Shown: positions 33,096 through 43,656 of the stretch, one piece after another
Numbering within the stretch: the first letter of the stretch is position 1
Layout of the letters: each line of letters begins with the position of its first letter
DNA from: Thiobacillus sp. UBA2186
GTDB taxonomy: Bacteria; Pseudomonadota; Gammaproteobacteria; Burkholderiales; Thiobacillaceae
Length of the DNA: 45,831 bases
Reading direction: 5' to 3'
Assembly (NCBI GenBank): GCA_002327405.1
Contig: DCVO01000141.1
Coordinates: forward strand, 1-45,831
The notes under the pieces: generated by a model
The model's input: the letters and a program-made list of their open reading frames with translations, nothing else
What the model was told of the DNA's origin: nothing
The model's database searches: none
Position numbers and translations under genes: made by a program

Positions 33096-36000
33096 GCATC
33101 GCCCGGCACGCGTGCCGGGCGCGGATTGAAACGCCCGGTTCGAGCTTGATCTGCTTCGGGTCGGGATGCATCGCCCGGCACGCGTGCCGGGCGCGGATTG
33201 AAACCATCTCGATCAGTTGCGCATCGAAGTCGGCACAGGCATCGCCCGGCACGCGTGCCGGGCGCGGATTGAAACTTCAACAAGGCACTGGCGTTGCAAT
33301 CGGCCCGCTAGCATCGCCCGGCACGCGTGCCGGGCGCGGATTGAAACTGCGTTTGTGGAGAACAGCCCAATCCTCACTTCTCGCATCGCCCGGCACGCGT
33401 GCCGGGCGCGGATTGAAACGGCACGGAATGCGTTGGCTTCCTCACCAGTCCAAGCATCGCCCGGCACGCGTGCCGGGCGCGGATTGAAACCTCGACGCCC
33501 AGCGCTTCGCGCGCCTCGACTCCAGCATCGCCCGGCACGCGTGCCGGGCGCGGATTGAAACAGACCAAGTTCTGCGGCCAAGTCTTCCGTCCGTGGCATC
33601 GCCCGGCACGCGTGCCGGGCGCGGATTGAAACACGTTGGTGGGCTGCTTGGTGACGGCGGCCTTGGCGCATCGCCCGGCACGCGTGCCGGGCGCGGATTG
33701 AAACGCTCTCATTCAACCCGGCCACGCCGCTAGCCCGCAGGCATCGCCCGGCACGCGTGCCGGGCGCGGATTGAAACCAGATCTTGCCGCCGGCCGCCGC
33801 GCTGTACTCGTGCATCGCCCGGCACGCGTGCCGGGCGCGGATTGAAACAGCGTGGCAGTCGGGCAGGACAATTTGTAGGCAAGAAGCATCGCCCGGCACG
33901 CGTGCCGGGCGCGGATTGAAACTGGCGCGCAGCGGCGCGGGCGATCACCTTGGCGGGCATCGCCCGGCACGCGTGCCGGGCGCGGATTGAAACTTCAGCG
34001 CGGCGATGGTGGTTTCCTGCTCGCCGGGGCATCGCCCGGCACGCGTGCCGGGCGCGGATTGAAACTGGTGCTCGTAGTCGGTAACGTAGGGGGTCTGGCG
34101 GCATCGCCCGGCACGCGTGCCGGGCGCGGATTGAAACTTGAATCTGCCGACCAGAAAGACGACGAAGCCGGGCATCGCCCGGCACGCGTGCCGGGCGCGG
34201 ATTGAAACCATGTGCGTGGTGCGCTTGCCGGTGAAGATGTACGCATCGCCCGGCACGCGTGCCGGGCGCGGATTGAAACTTCAGCGCCCCTTCGTACTGT
34301 TGGATGTCCGTGAGGCATCGCCCGGCACGCGTGCCGGGCGCGGATTGAAACATCTACCAGATCGAAACTGTCCGGGTCATGCATGTTGCATCGCCCGGCA
34401 CGCGTGCCGGGCGCGGATTGAAACTGGAAATCCCCCCTCAGGCATCCGTCTGAACAAAAGCATCGCCCGGCACGCGTGCCGGGCGCGGATTGAAACCTTG
34501 AGCTTGCGCAGATTGCGTTCGCGCTTGGCCGCATCGCCCGGCACGCGTGCCGGGCGCGGATTGAAACGCCCATGAAAACGCTGTCCGCACGAATCGCCTA
34601 CTGGCATCGCCCGGCACGCGTGCCGGGCGCGGATTGAAACCGCCAGCACCTTGGCCCATGGGCGCTTGTCCTCAAGCATCGCCCGGCACGCGTGCCGGGC
34701 GCGGATTGAAACTGTCTGTGACATAGCATGTAACTGCTTCCGCCCCCGCATCGCCCGGCACGCGTGCCGGGCGCGGATTGAAACCGCCAGCACCTTGGCC
34801 CATGGGCGCTTGTCCTCAAGGCATCGCCCGGCACGCGTGCCGGGCGCGGATTGAAACGGTCAAGTCGGACGTGCCGCATGAGCCTCCGTCAAGCATCGCC
34901 CGGCACGCGTGCCGGGCGCGGATTGAAACTCCAGAAACGCCGGTTGCCGGCGTAATGACGACCGGCATCGCCCGGCACGCGTGCCGGGCGCGGATTGAAA
35001 CATTTCTATCTCCTTGCTTGTTGATCGTGTTACCAGGCATCGCCCGGCACGCGTGCCGGGCGCGGATTGAAACTCCAAGACGGTTGAGCGCAGCAAGCCG
35101 ATGGATGACGCATCGCCCGGCACGCGTGCCGGGCGCGGATTGAAACCTGCACTGTGGGGAAATTGTCCGGGCCGGTCTTCGCATCGCCCGGCACGCGTGC
35201 CGGGCGCGGATTGAAACGAATGGCGGGCGGATTGGTTTTTCGTGATCGGATGCATCGCCCGGCACGCGTGCCGGGCGCGGATTGAAACACCACCGAAACT
35301 TTCTCGGCAGCGGCCCTTTCCTGGCATCGCCCGGCACGCGTGCCGGGCGCGGATTGAAACTGACATGGCGAAAGGAATTGAACTAAGTGAGTCTGGCATC
35401 GCCCGGCACGCGTGCCGGGCGCGGATTGAAACTCTCCAAAGTAAAGCGTACGGGACATGGACAATGGCATCGCCCGGCACGCGTGCCGGGCGCGGATTGA
35501 AACCTGACACCTCGATGCTCGTCACGACGTTTGCAGGGCATCGCCCGGCACGCGTGCCGGGCGCGGATTGAAACTTGGAGTCGAGGTGCCGTCCGCAACC
35601 CTCTACGGGCATCGCCCGGCACGCGTGCCGGGCGCGGATTGAAACGAGAATGGGCGACGTGCAGTTCTTCCCGGCTTTGAGCATCGCCCGGCACGCGTGC
35701 CGGGCGCGGATTGAAACTGGAAGAATCGATATGATTGCATCGAAAAACTTATGGCATCGCCCGGCACGCGTGCCGGGCGCGGATTGAAACATGGGCGGGT
35801 CGTTTTCCGGGCCGGTGTCCAGATGCATCGCCCGGCACGCGTGCCGGGCGCGGATTGAAACGTGCCGGCATATGCGGTCTGCACCTCATGGAACCGCATC
35901 GCCCGGCACGCGTGCCGGGCGCGGATTGAAACAGGATCAAGGCACTCGTCAGCAGCGCCAGCATGCGGCATCGCCCGGCACGCGTGCCGGGCGCGGATTG

Positions 36001-39000
36001 AAACAAAACCGGCGAAAAGAAAATCAGCAAAAAGTAATTGCATCGCCCGGCACGCGTGCCGGGCGCGGATTGAAACCCATCCTTGCCGTCCGGAATATAG
36101 GCAAGGCGGGAGCATCGCCCGGCACGCGTGCCGGGCGCGGATTGAAACTTGTCCGCAACGGGTTTGGGCGTGGCGGCGGCGGGGCATCGCCCGGCACGCG
36201 TGCCGGGCGCGGATTGAAACCGAGCGTGGCGCGTTCAACCTTCGCCGGCACAATCCGGCATCGCCCGGCACGCGTGCCGGGCGCGGATTGAAACCCGAAG
36301 ACAATCTGCCCGCGCCGCTGCAGATCCAGCATCGCCCGGCACGCGTGCCGGGCGCGGATTGAAACTCGACCTCGCCCTCGGAGCCGAAGGCGCGCACGTG
36401 CATCGCCCGGCACGCGTGCCGGGCGCGGATTGAAACAGGTTGGCGCCGCCGATCTGCGCGGCGAGGCGGGCGCATCGCCCGGCACGCGTGCCGGGCGCGG
36501 ATTGAAACGCTCAAACAGAAAATGCCCGATGAGGTCGAATTCGGCATCGCCCGGCACGCGTGCCGGGCGCGGATTGAAACGATCTCCGCCTCGGTAAAGG
36601 TTTTCCAGAGCGGGCATCGCCCGGCACGCGTGCCGGGCGCGGATTGAAACAGCGTCCACGACTGCACGCTGAGGCTGGACACCACGGCATCGCCCGGCAC
36701 GCGTGCCGGGCGCGGATTGAAACCAGGACGTGCAGGCCAAAAAACACGAAGTTGAAGCGCATCGCCCGGCACGCGTGCCGGGCGCGGATTGAAACTCGCC
36801 ATGCCCGTGTTCGTACGGCTGCACATAACAAGCATCGCCCGGCACGCGTGCCGGGCGCGGATTGAAACCATCGGCTCCGGATTCGGCTTCGGCGCCTCGG
36901 CGAGCATCGCCCGGCACGCGTGCCGGGCGCGGATTGAAACTGCCCAAAGAATTCAAGAAGCTGAAATGAGCGCGGCATCGCCCGGCACGCGTGCCGGGCG
37001 CGGATTGAAACACCGCGATCACCGGCCTGGCCCTGACAATCGCTGCCGCATCGCCCGGCACGCGTGCCGGGCGCGGATTGAAACTTCTCTGCCGGCGTGT
37101 ATTTGAAGCGCGGGTCGAGCGCATCGCCCGGCACGCGTGCCGGGCGCGGATTGAAACAATAGGAGACTGAATCATGGCACTTACCGAATCCAGCATCGCC
37201 CGGCACGCGTGCCGGGCGCGGATTGAAACAAACACGGACAGCGGGTATTCCCACGCGCCCGGATGCATCGCCCGGCACGCGTGCCGGGCGCGGATTGAAA
37301 CCTTGATCTTCTTGGTGCTGCGGGTGAGCGAGGTGGCATCGCCCGGCACGCGTGCCGGGCGCGGATTGAAACAACAAGGAAGGCAACACCGCCATCATCC
37401 CCAGAAAGGCATCGCCCGGCACGCGTGCCGGGCGCGGATTGAAACATCGAGATGTCCGCCAACGTCGCGCGCCTGCAGGGCATCGCCCGGCACGCGTGCC
37501 GGGCGCGGATTGAAACGCCTACAGCGACGCCGCCGTGGACGGCAGCGAAGTCGCATCGCCCGGCACGCGTGCCGGGCGCGGATTGAAACACCGTGCGCGA
37601 ACTGCTGATGTCGGATCTGCGCGGCATCGCCCGGCACGCGTGCCGGGCGCGGATTGAAACGCGCTGCTTAATGCCCGCTTTGACCACGGCCGCAAAGCAT
37701 CGCCCGGCACGCGTGCCGGGCGCGGATTGAAACAGCTCCTTATGCGGCTGTGAGCGCGGCCTGGCGGACGGCATCGCCCGGCACGCGTGCCGGGCGCGGA
37801 TTGAAACCGCGTCTACGAGGGCAGCGAAACCCAGGACGTCGAGCATCGCCCGGCACGCGTGCCGGGCGCGGATTGAAACTTCCTTCATGCCGCGATCCTG
37901 TCCAGCGGGCTGGCATCGCCCGGCACGCGTGCCGGGCGCGGATTGAAACGGGCGCGGCTTCGTCCGCCAGGCCGCGCTCACAGCCGGCATCGCCCGGCAC
38001 GCGTGCCGGGCGCGGATTGAAACTACCCGTGGAGCGGCAGCGGGTTCGGGGTCAAGTTCTGCATCGCCCGGCACGCGTGCCGGGCGCGGATTGAAACCCC
38101 CGCGCTGGTGAAGGCCACACCAAAGCCGGTGCGCATCGCCCGGCACGCGTGCCGGGCGCGGATTGAAACAAAATGTTTTCGCGCATTTCCTCGAACCACG
38201 GGCGGCATCGCCCGGCACGCGTGCCGGGCGCGGATTGAAACGGTCTGTTTGCGGGTGAGGTCGGCCACCAGCCGCTGCATCGCCCGGCACGCGTGCCGGG
38301 CGCGGATTGAAACGGCTCAATTCAAGCGTTGATCCCAAGCCATCGCGCTGCATCGCCCGGCACGCGTGCCGGGCGCGGATTGAAACTCGAGCTGCGCGTA
38401 GCGCAGGACGCTACCGGCGGGCATCGCCCGGCACGCGTGCCGGGCGCGGATTGAAACATCAATAATCTGGCAAAGTGCCCATGCAATCCGGGCATCGCCC
38501 GGCACGCGTGCCGGGCGCGGATTGAAACTGGATGCATTGTTGTGTTTACGCGCAAAGGCGGCGGGCATCGCCCGGCACGCGTGCCGGGCGCGGATTGAAA
38601 CGGTTGGCGCCGCCGATCTGCGCGGCGAGGCGGGCATTGCATCGCCCGGCACGCGTGCCGGGCGCGGATTGAAACTACCTGGTCGAGCCCGGAAAGGGAA
38701 ATTCTTTCGTGCATCGCCCGGCACGCGTGCCGGGCGCGGATTGAAACTTTGTTACGGGTAAAGGTATAGCCGGTTTCGACAAGCATCGCCCGGCACGCGT
38801 GCCGGGCGCGGATTGAAACATCTCTCTTGCTCCTGTTCGTTGTGCGGGCGTTCGCATCGCCCGGCACGCGTGCCGGGCGCGGATTGAAACTTGTCACCGA
38901 TGCCATGCGGCCGCACGTACAGGCGGCATCGCCCGGCACGCGTGCCGGGCGCGGATTGAAACTCACTGGGGAAGGGGTACTTCGTCGACGGCAGCCGGCA

Positions 39001-39010
39001 TCGCCCGGCA
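33096..39010 (+). CRISPR. CRISPR array: 82 identical 37-nt repeats, 82 spacers, plus a truncated terminal repeat
   Basis: Repeats start at 33096, 33168, 33239 and so on, the last full one at 38926-38962. I read no variant among the 82. Each consists of GCAT, a 22-nt perfect palindrome (half CGCCCGGCACG), then CGGATTGAAAC, which would be the 11-nt 5' handle of a type I-C crRNA. Spacers are 33-37 nt, mostly 34-36. The array ends with 13 nt of a repeat at 38998-39010. Spacers 22/24 and 47/77 derive from the same protospacers; spacers 65 (37734-37770) and 68 (37950-37986) overlap on opposite strands. Open frames across the array (RHACRAR-type translations) are artefacts of the 72-nt period. Confidence 0.98.
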
Positions 39011-39025
39011 TAGGCCATATGGCAT

Positions 39026-39045
39026 ATGGCGAAAACGCCATTTTT
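39026..39045 (+). terminator. Intrinsic terminator at the end of the array
   Basis: ATGGCG-AAAA-CGCCAT (39026-39041) followed by TTTT. It lies 15 bp past the truncated last repeat, next to GCCATATGGC palindromes, and would stop pre-crRNA transcription before the kinase operon. Confidence 0.65.
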
Positions 39046-39102
39046 GTCTAGACTCAATTCGATTCGGGTTTGAACCTGAGGCCTCAGACAACAGGGGAAA
39101 CA

Positions 39103-41352
39103 GTGTCCAGGGTTGAGCAAGCGGCATCCGCTCCGGCATTCCGTACGGCAAGTCTGCGCGCCAGGCTCATATGGCTCGGCATTTTCACCCTGCTGCCGGC
39201 ATTCGGGTTCATCGTCTATTCCACCCTCGAACAGCGCCAGCAGGCAATGGAGCAGGCGAAAAAAGAGGCTTCTCGCCTGCTGCAGTTCGCTGCGCTGGAA
39301 CAGCAGCAATTGGTTGCCGGCACACAGCAACAGCTGGTCACCCTGGCGCAACTGCCCATCGTTCGCGAACAGGCACTGGCCGGCAGATGCAACAACACTT
39401 TCGCCAAACTGCGCCAACAGCATGGCCATTATGGCAATCTCGGCGTCATCGGGCGCGATGGATGGCTGCGCTGCAGCGCCGTTCCGTCCCCTAGCCCAAT
39501 TTACCTGGGTGACCGCGATTATTTCCGCGCCGCACTCTCCGGCCAGATTTTTTCCGTCAGCGACTATCAGATCGGCCGCGTCATCAATAAAAGCGTGATC
39601 GTCTTCGCACGGCCGGTATTCGACGAAAAAGGCGGAATACAGAACGTGGTGTTCATCTCGGTGGATATTCCGGGCTGGTTCAAGGACATGGTTGCGCACA
39701 CACCGCTGCCGAAGGACGCGTCGCTGATGCTCGTCAACGAGCATGGAACGATCTTCGCGCGCCACCCAAATCCGGAAATCTGGATGGGGAAAACCCTGCC
39801 CGACTCGCCCATCATCAAGGCCGTTCTGGCGCAACCGGGAGCGGACAGCCTGGACGAAATCGGTCTCGACGGCGTGCGGCGGCTGCATGTTTTCGCGCCA
39901 ATCAAGACATCGGCCAGCGGTCACGCCTACCTGGTCAGCGGCATTCCGACGGCGGAACTTTTCACCGACGTGAACCGTAACTTCCTGGCTGCACTCACCG
40001 GCATCTCGCTGATTGCGGTCCTTGTCACTGCCATCGCCTGGTTTGGCGGCTCCCGATTTATCCTGTCGCCCCTTCAAGCGCTGACCGACGCCGCAAAAAG
40101 ACTCGGCGCCGGCGACCTCAAGGCGCGCACGGGCTTGCCGCATTCCGGCAACGAGCTTGGCGGCCTGGCCCAGGCTTTCGATACCATGGCCGACACCCTG
40201 GAACAGCGCGACGCTCAGCTGCGCACGAGCGAAATGCGCCTGGCCAATATCGTCAACAATGCCGGCGATGCCATTATCAGCGTCGACGATGATCAGCGCA
40301 TCGTCGCCTACAACCGGACAGCCGAGCAGATATTCGGCCATGCGCCGACGTCGGTGCTTGGCCAGCCTCTCGACATGCTGCTGCCTCCCGCCGCCCTGTC
40401 GGCGCATCGCGGCCATGTTCGCGCCTTTGGCCGGGAAGCCGGGACGACGCGCGTGATGGGCGCCGGCCGCGAAGTATTCGGCCGCCGTGCCGACGGCACC
40501 CTGTTTCCTGCGGAAGTCAGCATCTCCAAAGTCGCCGAAGGCAGCCGCAGCCTGTTCACCGCCATTCTGCGCGATGTCACCGAGCGCTACCGCGCCGAGG
40601 AAGAAATCCGCCGCCTGAACGAGGAACTGGAACGCAAGGTCGTTGAACGCACCGCGCAACTCGAAACCGCGAACAGGGAACTGGAGGCTTTCAGCTACTC
40701 GGTATCGCATGATTTGCGCGCGCCGCTGCGCGCCATCGACGGATTCAGCCAGGCGCTGCTGGAAGACTATGAAGCGAACGTCGACGATCAGGGCAGGCAT
40801 TATCTGCAGCGGGTACGGGCCGCGACCCAGCGCATGGGCGAGCTGATCGACGACCTGCTGCAGCTTTCGCGCGTGAGCCGTGCGGAAATGCGCCATGCGA
40901 TAGTGGACATGAGCGCGCTGGCCGAATCCGCCATCGAGGAACTGCGGCGCGCCGATCCTGAGCGCCAGGTAAAGACCGACATACAGCCGGGGCTGGAAGC
41001 CAGGGGCGACCCGAACCTGCTGCGCATCGTGCTGGTAAACCTGCTGTCCAATGCCTGGAAATTCACCTCCCGGCAGCCGTCGGCTCGCATCGAATTCGGG
41101 CTTGGCGGCAACGACGGCGAGCGCACCTTCTTCGTGCGCGACAACGGCGCCGGTTTCGACATGCAGTACGCGGGCAAGCTGTTTGGCGCCTTCCAGCGGC
41201 TGCACTCGCCGAGCGAATTCCCCGGCACCGGCATCGGGCTGGCCACGGTGCAGCGCATCGTCCACCGCCACGGCGGCCATGTCCGCGCCGAGGGCGCTGT
41301 CGGACAGGGAGCCGCTTTCTATTTCACGCTGCCATTCGGCACCGACATTTGA
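39103..41352 (+). CDS. Membrane sensor histidine kinase (dCache-HAMP-PAS-HisKA-HATPase)
   Basis: 749 residues from GTG 39103, chosen because AGGGGAAA lies just before it; a TTG at 39070 is the alternative. Membrane helix 1 at about 20-41, a periplasmic dCache-like sensor at about 45-285, helix 2 at about 294-316 and a HAMP (SPLQALTDAAKRLGAGDL). A PAS domain (NAGDAIISVDDDQRIVAYN) and a coiled-coil lead to the HisKA motif SHDLRAPLRAI (His536). N box NLLSNAWKF and G boxes DNGAGFDM and GTGIGL are intact. The kinase core resembles the phytochrome type that pairs with Rcp1-like receivers, and such a receiver follows 9 bp downstream. Ligand unknown. Confidence 0.87.
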   Translation: MSRVEQAASAPAFRTASLRARLIWLGIFTLLPAFGFIVYSTLEQRQQAMEQAKKEASRLLQFAALEQQQLVAGTQQQLVTLAQLPIVREQALAGRCNNTFAKLRQQHGHYGNLGVIGRDGWLRCSAVPSPSPIYLGDRDYFRAALSGQIFSVSDYQIGRVINKSVIVFARPVFDEKGGIQNVVFISVDIPGWFKDMVAHTPLPKDASLMLVNEHGTIFARHPNPEIWMGKTLPDSPIIKAVLAQPGADSLDEIGLDGVRRLHVFAPIKTSASGHAYLVSGIPTAELFTDVNRNFLAALTGISLIAVLVTAIAWFGGSRFILSPLQALTDAAKRLGAGDLKARTGLPHSGNELGGLAQAFDTMADTLEQRDAQLRTSEMRLANIVNNAGDAIISVDDDQRIVAYNRTAEQIFGHAPTSVLGQPLDMLLPPAALSAHRGHVRAFGREAGTTRVMGAGREVFGRRADGTLFPAEVSISKVAEGSRSLFTAILRDVTERYRAEEEIRRLNEELERKVVERTAQLETANRELEAFSYSVSHDLRAPLRAIDGFSQALLEDYEANVDDQGRHYLQRVRAATQRMGELIDDLLQLSRVSRAEMRHAIVDMSALAESAIEELRRADPERQVKTDIQPGLEARGDPNLLRIVLVNLLSNAWKFTSRQPSARIEFGLGGNDGERTFFVRDNGAGFDMQYAGKLFGAFQRLHSPSEFPGTGIGLATVQRIVHRHGGHVRAEGAVGQGAAFYFTLPFGTDI

Positions 41353-41361
41353 GGAGGCAAC

Positions 41362-41814
41362 ATGAAAAACAAAACCATCCTGCTGGTCGAGGACAATCCT
41401 GACGATGAAGCGCTGACACTGCGCGCGCTGAGCAAGAACAACATCATGAACGAAGTGATGGTGGCGCACGACGGCGCCGAGGCGCTCGACTACCTCCTTT
41501 GCCGCAATGCGCACGCCGGCCGCGATCCGGAAAGGCAGCCCGCGCTCATTCTCCTCGACCTCAAGCTGCCCAAGGTGGACGGCCTCGACGTGCTCAGGGA
41601 AATCCGCGCCAACCCGTCCACGCAGTTGCTGCGCGTGGTGATCCTGACTTCCTCCAAGGAAGAGCAGGATCTCATCAAGGGCTACCGCCTGGGCGCCAAC
41701 AGCTACATCCGCAAGCCGGTGGATTTCGGCCAGTTCATGGAGGCCGTCAGGCAGCTCGGCTTGTACTGGCTGGTGCTGAACGAAGCCCCGCCCTCCGCCG
41801 GGGAGCCGGTATGA
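41362..41814 (+). CDS. Single-domain response regulator (Rcp1-like)
   Basis: 150 residues. Receiver domain only: acidic pocket VEDNPDD, phosphoacceptor Asp66 in LLDLKLPKVDG, Thr/Ser switch in ILTSS and Lys in YIRKPVDF. The insert RNAHAGRDPERQP before the active-site strand and the YWLVLNEAPP tail are typical of Rcp1-type partners of phytochrome-like kinases. It sits between the kinase and a GGDEF-EAL gene, overlapping the latter by 4 nt (ATGA). It probably passes phosphate onward or competes for it. Confidence 0.87.
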   Translation: MKNKTILLVEDNPDDEALTLRALSKNNIMNEVMVAHDGAEALDYLLCRNAHAGRDPERQPALILLDLKLPKVDGLDVLREIRANPSTQLLRVVILTSSKEEQDLIKGYRLGANSYIRKPVDFGQFMEAVRQLGLYWLVLNEAPPSAGEPV

Positions 41815-43529
41815 GCAAACCGCTGCGTGCGCTCGTCATCGAGGACTCCGAGGATGACACCGAACTGCTGCTGCAAGAACTCCAGCGCGGCGGCTATGTT
41901 CCGGACCACGCCCGTGTCGAAACGCCCGAGGCGATGAGCAGCGAACTGAAGGCGCGGGCCTGGGATATCGTGTTCTCCGACTTCACCATGCCCAATTTCA
42001 ATGCTTTCGACGCGCTGTCCCTGTTGCGCAGCACCGGCATCGACATTCCCTTCATCATCGTTTCCGGAACCATCGGCGAGGACCGCGCCGTCACCGCCAT
42101 GAAATCGGGCGCGCACGACTACATCCTGAAGGGCAATCTCAAGCGCCTGATCCCGGCGGTGGAACGCGAACTGAGGGAGGCGCGCGTGCGCCAGGAAAGG
42201 CGAGAAGGGGAGGAAACCATCCGCCGCCTGGCTTATCAGGACCCCGTCACCACCCTTCCCAACCGGGCCCGTTTTCGCGAACTGATTCAGGAAGCTGTCG
42301 AAAAAGCCGCGCGCGACAGCCATTCGGTGGGCCTGCTGCTGATGAACCTCGACCGCTTCCGGGAGGTCAACGACACGCTGGGACACGGCCTGGGCGACCA
42401 GCTTCTGCAACAGGTCGGGCTGCGCCTGCGCAGCGCGCTGTTCACACCCGATATCGTCGCGCGCCTTGGCGGCGACGAGTTCGGCATCCTGCTGCCTCAC
42501 CTGTCTGCAGTAGAGAATGTGGAACACGTCATCAAGAAACTCCAGGAGTTCCTGCAGGCGCCGTTCATGATCGGCGGGATCCCGATCGCGGTGGAAGCCA
42601 GTATCGGCGTGGCGCTGATCCCCGAGCATGCGGACGACGCGGATACCCTGCTGCAGCGCGCCGATATCGCCATGTACCGCGCCAAGCAGATGGCGTCCGG
42701 CTACGCCCTGTATACGCAGGAATACGATTCCTACAGCCCGGAGCGGCTCGGACTCATGGCGGAATTGCGCGATGCCATCGGGCACGGCCAGTTGCTGCTC
42801 CATTTCCAGCCGAAAGTGGAGGTGAAAACCGGACAAATCGTCGGCAACGAGGCGCTGGTGCGCTGGCAGCACCCTCGCCATGGGCTGCTCATGCCCGACC
42901 AATTCATCACCACTGCGGAGCGCACCGGACTCATGGAACCCCTCACCGACTGGGTGCTGAACGATGCGCTGAACCACTGCATGGCCGCCCGCCGGGAAGG
43001 CATTCGCCTGGGCATCAGCGTGAACCTGTCAGCCCGTTCCCTGCACAGCCCGCATCTGGCGGAAATCGTCGAGCGTGCGCTCACGGCCGCTACTGCCGAC
43101 CCCAGGAACCTGACGCTGGAAATTACCGAAAGCGCCATCATGCTGGATCCCGCGGGCGCGGAAAAAACACTCGCCATCCTGAACGGGATGGGCATCCGGC
43201 TCTCCATCGACGATTTCGGCACCGGCTATACCTCGCTCGCCAGCATCAAGCGCTTGCCCGTCGACGAAATAAAAATCGACAAATCCTTCGTTTCCGGCAT
43301 GCTGGACGATCAGCGCGATGCCATGGTCGTCCGCTCGGTCATCGAGCTCGGGCACAACCTCGGCCACACGGTGGTAGCCGAGGGCGTTGAAAACCGGGAA
43401 ATGTACGAATTCCTCGCATCCATGGGCTGCGACGAAGCACAAGGCTACTTCATCAGCCGACCGCAAGCCTGCGAACCGCTGAAGGACTGGTTTGCGGTTT
43501 CCCCATGGAAAATCGATGCGCCTGCCTGA
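41811..43529 (+). CDS. REC-GGDEF-EAL c-di-GMP enzyme
   Basis: 572 residues from ATG 41811 (ATGA overlap). The N-terminal receiver has Asp57 in FSDFTMP. The GGDEF domain has an intact RLGGDEFG (about residues 218-225), but the upstream inhibitory RxxD is FTPD, so the I-site looks lost. The EAL domain is intact at EALVRW (Glu347) with LEITES, DDFGTGYTSL, IKIDKSF and AEGVEN. It could make or degrade c-di-GMP; both sites look usable. In-window targets include the MshE ATPase, whose family is activated by c-di-GMP. Confidence 0.87.
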   Translation: MSKPLRALVIEDSEDDTELLLQELQRGGYVPDHARVETPEAMSSELKARAWDIVFSDFTMPNFNAFDALSLLRSTGIDIPFIIVSGTIGEDRAVTAMKSGAHDYILKGNLKRLIPAVERELREARVRQERREGEETIRRLAYQDPVTTLPNRARFRELIQEAVEKAARDSHSVGLLLMNLDRFREVNDTLGHGLGDQLLQQVGLRLRSALFTPDIVARLGGDEFGILLPHLSAVENVEHVIKKLQEFLQAPFMIGGIPIAVEASIGVALIPEHADDADTLLQRADIAMYRAKQMASGYALYTQEYDSYSPERLGLMAELRDAIGHGQLLLHFQPKVEVKTGQIVGNEALVRWQHPRHGLLMPDQFITTAERTGLMEPLTDWVLNDALNHCMAARREGIRLGISVNLSARSLHSPHLAEIVERALTAATADPRNLTLEITESAIMLDPAGAEKTLAILNGMGIRLSIDDFGTGYTSLASIKRLPVDEIKIDKSFVSGMLDDQRDAMVVRSVIELGHNLGHTVVAEGVENREMYEFLASMGCDEAQGYFISRPQACEPLKDWFAVSPWKIDAPA

Positions 43530-43656
43530 GCCATACATGCGCCGCGGGAATGCGGGGGAACCGCTGCCGCATGGCACCGGCCCGCGATCGGTCTGAAATC
43601 GACGATGTGCGCAGGCTGCCGTTGCAGGCGGCCGGCATCCATCGGGAACCGGGCAC

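Noticed and set aside
33096..38997. Many long open frames in the array on both strands (RHACRAR- or RPARVPGDA-type repeats)
   Set aside because: Repeat plus spacer averages 72 nt, a multiple of three, and the repeat lacks stops in these frames. They are periodic artefacts, not repeat proteins.
33133..38997. Self-targeting spacers against genes in this window
   Set aside because: By eye I found no spacer matching the rest of the window; a full genome search would be needed to decide.
38752..41514. 920-aa minus-strand open frame opposite the histidine kinase
   Set aside because: It runs into the CRISPR array, has His/Gln/Ala-rich shadow composition and no recognisable domain; the plus strand encodes a complete kinase.
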